NCBI RefSeq assembly: GCF_022829725.1
Contig: NZ_JAKSYG010000207.1
Span: 62,001-126,000, forward strand
DNA: 64,000 nt
Source: Methylobacterium sp. E-005
GTDB taxonomy: Bacteria > Pseudomonadota > Alphaproteobacteria > Rhizobiales > Beijerinckiaceae
Direction: 5' to 3'
A model generated the notes under the pieces. The model saw nothing but the letters and a program-made list of their open reading frames with translations, had not been told where the DNA came from and did not search any database. Positions 34,586 to 42,588 of the stretch are shown here, piece after piece. Position numbers and translations under genes: made by a program. Position 1 is the stretch's first letter. Each line of letters begins with the position of its first letter.

Positions 34586-35599
34586 TCAGCGAGCCGCGAT
34601 CCCCTCGATCAGCGCCTTGTTGAACCCCTCCGGATCGGACATCTGCGGCGCGTGGCCGAGCTCGGGGAACTCCACGAGCCGTGCCCCCGGAATCGCCTGC
34701 GCGGCCGCCTTCCCCAGCTCAGGATAGTGTCCGAGGCTCGCCCGCACCTCCGGCGGGGCGAGATCCTTGCCGATCGCCGTGTTGTCCTTCTGGCCGATCA
34801 TCAGCAGCGTCGGCACCGCGATCTGGGGGAAGCGGTAGACCACCGGCTCGGTGACGATCATGTCGTAGACGAGCGCCGAATCCCAGGCGACCGCCTCCTT
34901 GCCGGGGCCGTTGTTCAGCCCGGCCAGCATCGTCACCCAGGGCTCGTAGCGCGCCTCCCAGCGGCCGGCATAGTAGGTCGCCGTCTCGTAGGCGCGGATC
35001 GACTCCGCCGAGACCTTCAGCTCGCGCTGATACCATTGCGCCAGGGAGATCGGCGGCAGGCCCTTGGCGCTCCAATCCTCGAGGCCGACCGGATTGACCA
35101 GCACGAGCTGGTCCACATCCTTCGGGTAGAGCAGGGCGTAATGCGCGGCCAGCATGCCGCCGGTCGAATGGCCGACCAGGATCGGGTGCTCCACCCCGAG
35201 CTGCGCCAGCAGCGCGTGCGTGTTCTCGGCGAGCTGCCGGAAGGTGAACTGGTAGGCCGCTGGCTTGCTCGACTTGCAGAAGCCGATCTGATCGGGTGCG
35301 ATCACCCGGTAACCGGCCGCATTCAGCGCGCGGATCTGGCTCTCCCAGGTGGCGGCGCAGAAGTTCTTCCCGTGGAGCAGCACGACGGTGCGGCCGTTCG
35401 GCGCCTCGGCCGGCACGTCCAGATAGGCCATCTGGAGCGCCTGACGCTGCGAGGGAAACGTGAAGCGCTGCACCGGGAACGGATAGGCGAACCCCTCCAG
35501 TTCCGGGCCGTAGGCCGGGGTGGCGACCCGGTCCGCCGCCACCGCCGGGGCGAGGGTGACCGCGCTGAGGAGCACGCCAGCGAGGATGGATCGGAGCAT
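34586..35599 (-). CDS. Exported alpha/beta hydrolase
   Basis: 337 aa from ATG 35599. Residues 1-22 (MLRSILAGVLLSAVTLAPAVAA) are a signal peptide with an AxA site. Alpha/beta hydrolase features: VVLLHGKNFCAATWE (oxyanion region), VGHSTGG with the nucleophile Ser, and ELGHAPQMSDP with the catalytic His; the Asp is probably in GQKDNT. The substrate is unknown; esterase or lactonase activity in the periplasm is plausible. The upstream in-frame extension lacks signal features and overlaps the next gene. Confidence 0.83.
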   Translation of the reverse strand: MLRSILAGVLLSAVTLAPAVAADRVATPAYGPELEGFAYPFPVQRFTFPSQRQALQMAYLDVPAEAPNGRTVVLLHGKNFCAATWESQIRALNAAGYRVIAPDQIGFCKSSKPAAYQFTFRQLAENTHALLAQLGVEHPILVGHSTGGMLAAHYALLYPKDVDQLVLVNPVGLEDWSAKGLPPISLAQWYQRELKVSAESIRAYETATYYAGRWEARYEPWVTMLAGLNNGPGKEAVAWDSALVYDMIVTEPVVYRFPQIAVPTLLMIGQKDNTAIGKDLAPPEVRASLGHYPELGKAAAQAIPGARLVEFPELGHAPQMSDPEGFNKALIEGIAAR

Positions 35600-35690
35600 G
35601 GGCCGGAGCCTGTGTGCCAGCGGCGTGAGGCGCCGCGCCGCCGGCACAGATCGGGCATCCGGTGCGTGCTGTCTACGCTCCGGGCGGGCC

Positions 35691-36470
35691 TTAGGCCGCT
35701 TCCGGCCGCGCCACCACGGCCCTCTCGCGCTTGGCGTACCAGACGTCGGACAGCGAGAACGGTTCGAACCGGCGCTCGTACCCGGTCCGCGCCATGAGCT
35801 CGGCAAGGGTCGCGCTCTGCTGCGGATCGGCGTTGGCGACGCTGAGCAGCGTCACATCGTGTTGCGAGAAATCGAAGCGCTCCAGGATGTCGAGCGTATC
35901 GTCCTCGGCATTGATGCTCATGTAGTCGATCGTGCGCGGCGCCTGCGCGGCCTGCAGGAAGCTGCGCAGCGTGATGGTCTCGACCTCGTACCGCTTTCCG
36001 CCCCGGCGCACGCCCACGGCAGCCCCCGCCGCCGGATCCTCGGAACTCGCCGTGTCGTTGAACAGGATCTTCAGGCCATCGTCGGTATAGATGAACTTGT
36101 TCGTGACATAGCACGTCCGGCTGCCGCGCAGCGCCTCGTGCCGGCTGCGTGCCGGCTCCGCGATGGCGCCCTGCCAGCCGTAGAGCGTCTCGAGCAGCTG
36201 GGTGGTGCTGGCGCCCCGGCCATCCGCGGCACCGAACTCGACGAAGTAACCGTTCCGCTCCTCCCCGAGCTCGAACAGAACCCAGAGGTCCTGCAGGAGC
36301 GGCGCCGTTGAGAGGGCCGCGCGCCGGGCCGCGAAGGTGAGGAAGTCGATCGATTCGGCGTAAGCCTCCTGGCCCGGACCGACGAGGCTCTTGATCTCCG
36401 CGATCGATCCTTCAAGCGTGTCCCGGACGCTCAAGACCGATCTGAAGACGATTCCAAGCTCATTTTCCAC
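35691..36470 (-). CDS. FkbM-family methyltransferase-like protein
   Basis: 259 aa. A SAM-binding motif GYFVEFGAADGRGASTT (about residues 75-91) is followed by ETITLRSFLQA and IDYMSINAEDDTLDILERFDF, the arrangement of FkbM-type O-methyltransferases. These often methylate sugars in surface polysaccharides. The N-terminal 60 residues are helical with no recognised domain. Upstream lies an AT-rich gap; the gene has no co-directional neighbours except the downstream hydrolase, 91 bp away. Confidence 0.72.
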   Translation of the reverse strand: MENELGIVFRSVLSVRDTLEGSIAEIKSLVGPGQEAYAESIDFLTFAARRAALSTAPLLQDLWVLFELGEERNGYFVEFGAADGRGASTTQLLETLYGWQGAIAEPARSRHEALRGSRTCYVTNKFIYTDDGLKILFNDTASSEDPAAGAAVGVRRGGKRYEVETITLRSFLQAAQAPRTIDYMSINAEDDTLDILERFDFSQHDVTLLSVANADPQQSATLAELMARTGYERRFEPFSLSDVWYAKRERAVVARPEAA

Positions 36471-36793
36471 GATCCAACTCCTCTACACACCCGTCCTTGC
36501 GATCAGCGCGCACGGAACCTTTTCGGCCGACACTCATCGATCCGCGTGGCATTCTGCCCATCCCGCCCGCCCTCGACCCGGACGAACCGCGGATCAACGG
36601 CAGCGGATGAGAAATATTTACGCCGACAGAACTCGTAAAAACCAAACTTCATCGACAAAAATCTGAATTTCTCTCGGTATTCTGGCCAAAATTGAAAGCA
36701 ATCATCGGTACATTTTCGGAAAACTGTGCGGTAATTCGTTCGTCTTACGGCCAAGCCTACGATGATCCTTTGCAAACGATTTGGAACGAGTCA
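36471..36793. other. AT-rich intergenic region between divergent genes
   Basis: 323 bp with clearly lower GC than the surroundings, especially 36605-36730. No convincing gene: the frames open on either strand have no start with a Shine-Dalgarno sequence and no coherent composition. It must contain the promoters of the FkbM-type gene (leftwards) and the secreted protein at 36794 (rightwards). Confidence 0.5.
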
Positions 36794-37285
36794 ATGACAT
36801 CGGCCACGAAAACGATCTTAACGTTTGCTCTTCTCGCCGGCCTCAGCACAGCTTCGGCCCACGCCGCGGATGCCTGCGACGCGCTCGCCGCCCAGGTGAT
36901 CCGATCCACCGGCGCGTCGCTCGCCGGCCGGGCCGGGCCCTACGCGGTGTTCCGCGCGGAGGACGCGGAGCGGATGAGCCTCGATTGCCGGAAGCCGGCC
37001 CGGATCACTGTGGCCTCCCGGGACCGGGAACCATCCCGGGCCTATTTCACCCTGATCGGCCGCGCGGCGCGGGCGCTCGCCGGAGCGGATGCCGCCGCCG
37101 CCGAGGTGCTGGCGCTCAACCTGCATCAGGCGAGCCTCCTCGCGAACGCCCCGCGCCGCGGGGGCACCGGTCGTACCGTGATGCTGTGCGAGACCGGACC
37201 GCGGACCGATGCCCTGAGCGAGGATCTCACGGTCTGTCGGGTCGCGCCCCGCGCCGGGCTTTCGCGGATCCGCCGTGCGGGCTAG
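36794..37285 (+). CDS. Secreted hypothetical protein
   Basis: 163 aa from ATG 36794, chosen because MTSATKTILTFALLAGLSTASAHAA is a clear signal peptide; the open frame upstream is AT-rich and unlikely to be coding. The mature protein has Cys at DACDAL, LDCRKPAR, VMLCETG and TVCRVAPR, giving two possible disulphides. Homologous secreted proteins are found in Methylobacterium as far as I recall, but no function is known. The kdsA gene follows 9 bp downstream. Confidence 0.65.
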   Translation: MTSATKTILTFALLAGLSTASAHAADACDALAAQVIRSTGASLAGRAGPYAVFRAEDAERMSLDCRKPARITVASRDREPSRAYFTLIGRAARALAGADAAAAEVLALNLHQASLLANAPRRGGTGRTVMLCETGPRTDALSEDLTVCRVAPRAGLSRIRRAG

Positions 37286-37294
37286 ACCGCGCCC

Positions 37295-38149
37295 ATGTCG
37301 AATCCCGAGATCCCCGGTCCGATCGTCCAAGTCGGTGCCGCCCGCTTCGCCAACCACCTGCCGCTCGCGCTGATCGCCGGCCCATGCCAGCTGGAGGGGC
37401 GCAACCATGCCCTCGAGATCGCGGCCGCGCTGAAGGAAATGACGGCGCGCGCCGGGATCGGCCTCGTGTTCAAGACCTCGTTCGACAAGGCCAACCGCAC
37501 CTCGGGCAGCGCGGCGCGCGGGGTCGGCCTGGACGAGGCGCTGCCGGTCTTCGCGGAGATCCGCGAGTCCCTGGGCCTGCCGGTGCTGACCGACGTGCAC
37601 GCCGCCGAGCAATGCGCCCGGGCCGCCGAGGCCGTGGACGTGCTCCAGATCCCGGCCTTCCTGTGCCGCCAGACCGACCTGCTCCTGGCCGCCGCCGCGA
37701 CGGGGCGGGCGGTCAACATCAAGAAGGGCCAGTTCCTGGCGCCCTGGGACATGAAGCACGTCGCCGCCAAGGTGACGCAGGCCGGCAACCCCAACGTCAT
37801 CGTCACCGAGCGGGGCGCCTCCTTCGGCTACAACACGCTCGTCTCGGACATGCGCAGCCTGCCGATCATGGCGCAGGTGACGGGTGGCGCGCCGGTGGTG
37901 TTCGATGCGACCCATTCCGTGCAGCAGCCGGGCGGCCAGGGCGCAAGCTCCGGCGGGCAGCGGGAATTCGTCGCCGTGCTGGCCCGGGCCGCCGTGGCGG
38001 TCGGGGTGGCGGGCGTGTTCATCGAGACCCATCCCGATCCCGACCGGGCCCCCTCCGACGGTCCCAATATGGTGGCGCTGAAGCACATGCCGGCGCTTCT
38101 CGACGAGCTGATGGCCTTCGACAGGCTGGCCAAGGCCCGCGCCGCGTAA
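37295..38149 (+). CDS. kdsA: 3-deoxy-8-phosphooctulonate synthase (KDO-8-P synthase)
   Basis: 284 aa. Condenses PEP with D-arabinose-5-phosphate to KDO-8-phosphate for lipid A/LPS core. Family motifs: ALIAGPCQLEGRNHA (residues about 24-38), KTSFDKANRTS, VLTDVHAAEQ, LQIPAFLCRQTDLL, NIKKGQFLAPWDM, TERGASFGYNTLV, VVFDATHSVQQPG and ETHPDPDRAPSDGPNM. N-rather-than-Cys at the metal position (FKTSFDKANR) suggests nothing decisive about metal dependence. Terminated by a long family-A repeat. Confidence 0.94.
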   Translation: MSNPEIPGPIVQVGAARFANHLPLALIAGPCQLEGRNHALEIAAALKEMTARAGIGLVFKTSFDKANRTSGSAARGVGLDEALPVFAEIRESLGLPVLTDVHAAEQCARAAEAVDVLQIPAFLCRQTDLLLAAAATGRAVNIKKGQFLAPWDMKHVAAKVTQAGNPNVIVTERGASFGYNTLVSDMRSLPIMAQVTGGAPVVFDATHSVQQPGGQGASSGGQREFVAVLARAAVAVGVAGVFIETHPDPDRAPSDGPNMVALKHMPALLDELMAFDRLAKARAA

Positions 38150-38152
38150 ACG

Positions 38153-38292
38153 GGGTTTCCAGAGGGCAGGCCCTTTGGTGGGTTGTCAGGGCGAAGCCCT
38201 GACGGTCTCGGGCGTAGCCCGACACCGGACAACGTCCGGCACCAGGGCTCCGCCCTGGCCCCGCGAAAGGGCTCGCCCTTTCGAAACCCCGA
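38153..38292. repeat. Dispersed palindromic repeat family A, copy 5 (long form)
   Basis: GGGTTTCCAGAGGGC-AG-GCCCTTTGGTGGG, GTCAGGGC-GAA-GCCCTGAC, CTCGGGC-GTA-GCCCGA, CCGGAC-AA-CGTCCGG, CCAGGGC-TCC-GCCCTGG, and finally CGAAAGGGCTCGCCCTTTCGAAACCCC. Five stem-loops in a row between convergent kdsA and methyltransferase genes; best-preserved complete copy in the window. Confidence 0.85.
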
Positions 38293-38961
38293 TCAGGCCG
38301 GCTCCAGCACGTGGATCCGCAGGGGCTGGACAAGGCCGTAGCGGCCGTCGGCCTCGCGCTCCGCCGCCGTCTCGAAGGCGGCCTCCACGACGGGGCGGCG
38401 GGCCTCGATCGCCGCCGCGCGGGCGGGATCCACGGTGCAGACCCGCTTCAGGAACGCAGCGAGATCAGCGAAGCTCTCGCGCCGCTCGACCGTGACATCG
38501 CGGCGGCAGGCGAGCGTGCCACGGGCGAGGGCGGCCGCGATCGCATCCTGTGCGGCCGCGCGCACCGCGGTCTCGTCCTCGATGGGTTGCAGGGCCTCGA
38601 AGAAGCTGCCCGACGCGAGGGGCTCCACCACGACGAGGCATCCGCCGGGGACCAGCACGCGGGCCGCCTCGACCAGGGCGGCCGCGGGGTCGGGCACGTG
38701 ATGCAGGGCGTTGAGCAGGACGGCCCCCTCGAAGCTGGCATCGGGGAAGGGCAGGGCCTCGCCCGAGGCATTCTCGAACCGCGCCCCCGGCACCGCGGCC
38801 CGGGCCTGTTCGAGGGCCGCGGCACCCGGATCGATCCCGGTCACCGCCGCACCGTCCTCGCTCAGCCGCTTGGAAAGGGTTCCGGGGCCGCATCCGATAT
38901 CGAGGATCCGCTTGCCGGACAGGGGCGCGAAGGTCTCGCGGATCAGGGTCAGGGCATCCAT
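38293..38961 (-). CDS. Class I SAM-dependent methyltransferase
   Basis: 222 aa from ATG 38961 (an ATG 27 bases upstream is also possible). Motif I ILDIGCGPGTLSKRL, motif II GIDPGAAALEQA, motif III VLLNALHHVPDPAAALVEAARVL and GGCLVVVEP, the UbiE/Coq5-like layout. Methyl acceptor unknown. The C-terminal half has no recognised specificity domain. Confidence 0.8.
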   Translation of the reverse strand: MDALTLIRETFAPLSGKRILDIGCGPGTLSKRLSEDGAAVTGIDPGAAALEQARAAVPGARFENASGEALPFPDASFEGAVLLNALHHVPDPAAALVEAARVLVPGGCLVVVEPLASGSFFEALQPIEDETAVRAAAQDAIAAALARGTLACRRDVTVERRESFADLAAFLKRVCTVDPARAAAIEARRPVVEAAFETAAEREADGRYGLVQPLRIHVLEPA

Positions 38962-39185
38962 TCGGCAATCCTCCACGGCCGTGAACATAGGGGCGGCCCC
39001 TCGGGGAGGCGACCGCAGCGCGCGAGGAACGGACGCCCCGATCCGGAAAATCTTCGCAAGGTTTCAGATCGGCCGACGCTGGCAACGGTCACGCTGCGCA
39101 CGCAGCCTGGCGCGTCGCGCATGATGAACCGCGATTCATAAAACCGACGGCGTGCGGATCCGCACGCCAAGACCTGTGAGAACTT

Positions 39186-39210
39186 GGAACTGTCCCGGGG
39201 TGACTACGTT
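39186..39210 (+). promoter_or_regulatory. Sigma-EcfG-type promoter
   Basis: GGAAC at 39186-39190, 16-nt spacer, CGTT at 39207-39210: an exact match to the EcfG consensus GGAAC-N16/17-CGTT known for PhyR/NepR/EcfG control in Methylobacterium. The Gly/Tyr-rich gene starts 37 bp downstream, the right distance for a transcript start plus ribosome-binding site (GAAGGAACATC). Confidence 0.72.
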
Positions 39211-39247
39211 ATTGGGCAGGTTCGATCGAGGATCGAGAAGGAACATC

Positions 39248-39586
39248 ATGCGCAAGATCGGTATCATCGCCACCGCCGCCGCCCTGGCCCTCGGCAGCGT
39301 TGCCGCCACGTCCAGCGCCGAGGCCCGTCCCTACGGCTACCATGGCGGCTACGGCGGCTATGGCCACGGCTACTACCGCGGTCGTCGCGGCATCGGCACC
39401 GGCGCCGCCATCGGCCTCGGCATTGCCGGCCTCGCGGCGGGCGCCATCGCCGCCGGCGCGGCGCGCGATAGCTACTACGGCAACGGCTACGGCTACGCCC
39501 CGTCCTACGGCTACGGCTACGCCCCGGTTTACGGCGGCTACGGCTATGCCAACCCGGGCTACGGCTACTACGGCTACGGCTACTAA
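39248..39586 (+). CDS. Exported Gly/Tyr-rich protein
   Basis: 112 aa from ATG 39248 with GAAGGA upstream. Residues 1-26 are a signal peptide (MRKIGIIATAAALALGSVAATSSAEA). Two Gly/Tyr-rich blocks (about 28-46 and 72-112, repeated YGYGYAP and GYGYYGYGY) flank a hydrophobic Gly/Ala segment (GTGAAIGLGIAGLAAGAIAAGAA), a glycine-zipper-like stretch. Such proteins are thought to associate with the outer membrane. Preceded by an exact EcfG promoter and followed by a strong terminator, so it is a monocistronic, stress-controlled gene. Confidence 0.8.
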   Translation: MRKIGIIATAAALALGSVAATSSAEARPYGYHGGYGGYGHGYYRGRRGIGTGAAIGLGIAGLAAGAIAAGAARDSYYGNGYGYAPSYGYGYAPVYGGYGYANPGYGYYGYGY

Positions 39587-39608
39587 TATCTAAGATCCGA
39601 ACGGATCG

Positions 39609-39640
39609 GGGCGACCGGCGCAGGCCGGTCGCCCTTTTTC
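39609..39640 (+). terminator. Intrinsic terminator
   Basis: Stem GGGCGACCGGC (39609-39619) with GCCGGTCGCCC (39624-39634), four-base loop, followed by TTTTTC. It follows the Gly/Tyr-rich gene by 23 bp. Confidence 0.9.
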
Positions 39641-39759
39641 GTGCCTCTTGCGAGGATCTAAGGACCCGCAACCTGTACTTGAATTCCTATTTCGCGATTG
39701 CCTTCCGCAATGCAGTGCGACATCCTGTCCCCGAGCCATCGACTGTCGGGGGGCGGAAG

Positions 39760-40278
39760 GTGCCGATCATCGCTGTCATTGTCGGCGCGATCCTGTCCGG
39801 GCTGGTCTACTGGTTCAAGTACGGCGACGGCATGGCACAGATCGACCGTGCCCTGACCGATCGGCGCAATGCCAAGCTTCGTGCGAGGAACGAGGCGGCT
39901 TTTCGGGCCGCACCGGTGCGTTCGATTCGAAACCCCATCGATGCCGCCGGCGTCCTGATGTACCTTGTCGCCCTCGCGCGCGGCATACCGACCCCCGAGC
40001 AGGAGGTGGCGATCGAGGCCGAGTTGCGCGCGATCGTGCCACCGGGCGACGATCTGGCGACGCGACTGGTCTATATCCGCCACGCCGCCCATCAGGTCGC
40101 GGATGCCGACACGGCCCTCGGCCATCTGGCGCCGTTGCTGCGCGAAAAGCTCACCGCTTCCGAGCGGGCCGACCTCGAACGGATGCTCGGCACTGTCGCG
40201 GCAATCCATCAGGGGCCGATTCCCGCGCAGGAAAGCCTTCTGGCCCGCACGACGCGCAGCCTGCGTCAGACCGACTGA
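39760..40278 (+). CDS. Single-pass membrane protein, possibly TerB-like
   Basis: 172 aa if started at GTG 39760 (VPIIAVIVGAILSGLVYW, a membrane segment at residues 1-18); the frame opens from 39679 and the start is uncertain. The remainder is a soluble alpha-helical domain: GVLMYLVALARGIPTPEQEVAIEAELRAIV followed by LVYIRHAAHQVADADTALGHLAPLLREKLTASERADL resembles the TerB/DjlA-type helical domain in pattern (hydrophobic helix, T/S-P-E-E turn, helix). That match is by eye only. Unknown function, tail-out topology uncertain. Confidence 0.5.
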   Translation: MPIIAVIVGAILSGLVYWFKYGDGMAQIDRALTDRRNAKLRARNEAAFRAAPVRSIRNPIDAAGVLMYLVALARGIPTPEQEVAIEAELRAIVPPGDDLATRLVYIRHAAHQVADADTALGHLAPLLREKLTASERADLERMLGTVAAIHQGPIPAQESLLARTTRSLRQTD

Positions 40279-40366
40279 TGCGTCGGCCCGGGATCATCGC
40301 GATCGACGAGGTCATGCGGGCGCTGAACCGGTCGCCGGGCGACCCCGCGGCTCGAAGCCCGGATCG

Positions 40367-40819
40367 TCACCGGCCGCGATAGGGCGGCACGCCGGGATCG
40401 GGCAACCACGCGTTCTTCGGCAGCTCACCCGTCTGCCAGAACACGTCGATCGGGATGCCGCCGCGCGGATACCAGTATCCGCCGATGCGCAGATAGCGCG
40501 GCGCCAGCAGGTCCCGCAGCCGCTTGCCGATCGCCACCGTGCAATCCTCATGGAACGCGCCGTGGTTGCGGAACGAACCGAGGTAGAGCTTCAGCGACTT
40601 CGACTCCACGAGCCAGTCGCCCGGTACGTAGTCGATCACCAGGATGGCGAAGTCGGGCTGCCCGGTCACCGGACAGATCGAGGTGAATTCGGGCGCGGTG
40701 AACCGGGCTACGTAGTCCGTATCCGGGTGCGGGTTCGGCACCCGGTCGAGGCGCGCCTCCTCGGGGGAGGACGGGACAGGCGTCGGCTGGCCGAGCTGCA
40801 GATCGCTGGAGGTCGTCAT
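40367..40819 (-). CDS. queF: NADPH-dependent 7-cyano-7-deazaguanine reductase
   Basis: 150 aa, the short (YkvM-type, type I) form. Reduces preQ0 to preQ1 in queuosine biosynthesis. Nucleophile C49 in EFTSICP, D56 in GQPDF, and the NADPH-binding ESKSLKLYLGSFRNHGAFHED block at about residues 72-92. ATG 40819 is chosen because the sequence from here has the exact family length. Stands alone: no other queuosine genes are in view. Confidence 0.93.
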   Translation of the reverse strand: MTTSSDLQLGQPTPVPSSPEEARLDRVPNPHPDTDYVARFTAPEFTSICPVTGQPDFAILVIDYVPGDWLVESKSLKLYLGSFRNHGAFHEDCTVAIGKRLRDLLAPRYLRIGGYWYPRGGIPIDVFWQTGELPKNAWLPDPGVPPYRGR

Positions 40820-41003
40820 AGCCCGCATATAAAGCGCGCCGCCGCCGGGCGCATCCATCCGGTCCGCGGCGATTTTTCCGGAGGACGCAAGGTGGCTCCG
40901 GCGCTTGCCGCCGGACGCGGCTTGACGGATAAGCCGCCGCGATGCGCCGCACCCCTGATTTGAGTGCGGTCGCCGACCCGCGGCCCCCGCGAGAGGACGT
41001 TCC

Positions 41004-42293
41004 ATGACCGCGATCACCAATATCAGCGCCCGCGAGATCCTCGACAGCCGTGGCAATCCCACGGTCGAGGTGGACGTGATCCTGGAGGACGGCTCCTTCG
41101 GCCGCGCCGCGGTCCCCTCGGGTGCCTCCACGGGCGCCCACGAGGCGGTGGAGCTGCGCGACGGCGACACGAACCGCTTCCTCGGCAAGGGCGTGCTCAA
41201 GGCGGTCGAAGCGGCGCAGACCGAGATCCTCGACGCGATCGGCGGCATGGAGGCCGAGGATCAGGTCGCGGTCGACGAGGCGATGATCGAGCTCGACGGC
41301 ACGCCCAACAAGGCGCGGCTCGGCGCCAACGCGATCCTCGGCGTGTCGCTGGCGGTGGCCAAGGCCGCGGCCGAGGCTTCGGGCCTGCCGCTCTACCGCT
41401 ACGTCGGCGGCGTGCAGGGCCGGGTGCTGCCGGTGCCGATGATGAACATCATCAACGGCGGCGCCCATGCCGACAACCCGATCGACTTCCAGGAATTCAT
41501 GATCATGCCGGTGGGCGCCGATTCGCTCGCCGAGGCCGTGCGCATGGGCTCCGAGGTGTTCCACACCCTCAAGGGCAAGCTGAAGAAGGCCGGCCACAAC
41601 ACCAATGTCGGCGACGAGGGCGGCTTCGCCCCGAACCTGCCCTCGGCCGAGGCGGCCCTCGATTTCGTGATGGACGCGATCAGCGCCGCCGGCTTCAAGC
41701 CCGGCCAGGACATCGCGCTCGCCCTCGACTGCGCCGCCACCGAGTTCTTCAAGGACGGCGGCTACGCCTATGAGGGGGAGGGCACGACCCGCACCATCGA
41801 GGCGCAGGTCGATTACCTCGCCCAGCTCGTCGATGCCTACCCGATCGTCTCGATCGAGGACGGCATGTCGGAGGACGATTGGGCCGGCTGGAAGCTGCTG
41901 ACCGAGCGGGTCGGCGACCGCTGCCAGTTGGTGGGCGACGACCTGTTCGTCACCAATGTCGAGCGCCTGTCCCGGGGCATCGGCGAGGGCACGGCCAACT
42001 CGATCCTGATCAAGGTCAACCAGATCGGCTCGCTCACCGAGACGCTCGCGGCGGTCGATATGGCCCAGCGCGCCGGCTACACCGCGGTGATGTCGCACCG
42101 CTCGGGCGAGACCGAGGATTCGACCATCGCGGATCTGGCGGTCGCCACCAATTGCGGGCAGATCAAGACCGGCTCGCTGGCCCGCTCGGACAGACTGGCC
42201 AAGTACAACCAGCTGATCCGCATCGAGGAGGGCCTTGGGCCCCAGGCGCTCTATGCCGGCCCGGCCGCGCTCAAGCAGCTCGCCCGGCGCTGA
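41004..42293 (+). CDS. eno: Enolase
   Basis: 429 aa. Interconverts 2-phosphoglycerate and PEP. SRGNPTVEVD (N-terminal), GASTGAHEAVELRDGD (loop 1), MMNIINGGAHADNPIDFQEFMIMP, GDEGGFAPNL with the catalytic Glu, SIEDGMSEDDWAGW, VGDDLFVTN (metal Asp), VNQIGSLTET with catalytic Lys, SHRSGETED and KTGSLARSDRLAKYNQLIRIE. In methylotrophs enolase also works in the serine cycle. Followed by a terminator-like hairpin, then ftsB and pdhA beyond an antisense cyclase gene. Confidence 0.96.
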   Translation: MTAITNISAREILDSRGNPTVEVDVILEDGSFGRAAVPSGASTGAHEAVELRDGDTNRFLGKGVLKAVEAAQTEILDAIGGMEAEDQVAVDEAMIELDGTPNKARLGANAILGVSLAVAKAAAEASGLPLYRYVGGVQGRVLPVPMMNIINGGAHADNPIDFQEFMIMPVGADSLAEAVRMGSEVFHTLKGKLKKAGHNTNVGDEGGFAPNLPSAEAALDFVMDAISAAGFKPGQDIALALDCAATEFFKDGGYAYEGEGTTRTIEAQVDYLAQLVDAYPIVSIEDGMSEDDWAGWKLLTERVGDRCQLVGDDLFVTNVERLSRGIGEGTANSILIKVNQIGSLTETLAAVDMAQRAGYTAVMSHRSGETEDSTIADLAVATNCGQIKTGSLARSDRLAKYNQLIRIEEGLGPQALYAGPAALKQLARR

Positions 42294-42302
42294 GGACGCG
42301 CC

Positions 42303-42328
42303 GCCCGCCTCGCCTGGGCGAGGCGGGC
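42303..42328 (+). terminator. Terminator-like hairpin after eno
   Basis: GCCCGCCTCGCC (42303-42314) pairs perfectly with GGCGAGGCGGGC (42317-42328), a 12-bp stem. No U-run follows (CTATGG), so termination may be Rho-assisted. The further 260 bp to the convergent cyclase gene show no gene. Confidence 0.6.
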
Positions 42329-42588
42329 CTATGGTTCCAAGGGCGCAGGTACCGCGAGCGTAACGAAGACGATCCGCGCCCTTGTCCCTGAACAGGTGAA
42401 GCGGCAGCGGAGCCTGATCCGGGAGCCGGCACGAGAACAAGCCGCGCCAGCGGCACAAGTTGGACCGGAAGGACGCTTCACGCTGTTCCGTGCTGGGTTC
42501 CGGGACGCATTCCGCTCACGCTGCAGGCCCCCGGGACAAAGGCGGTGCCAGCCGCCATCCGCTCGGTGCCGGGTGGGAAGGCGGGCTT

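Noticed and set aside
42329..42588. Possible small gene between eno and the cyclase
   Set aside because: Frames on both strands lack a ribosome-binding site and any coherent composition; treated as non-coding.
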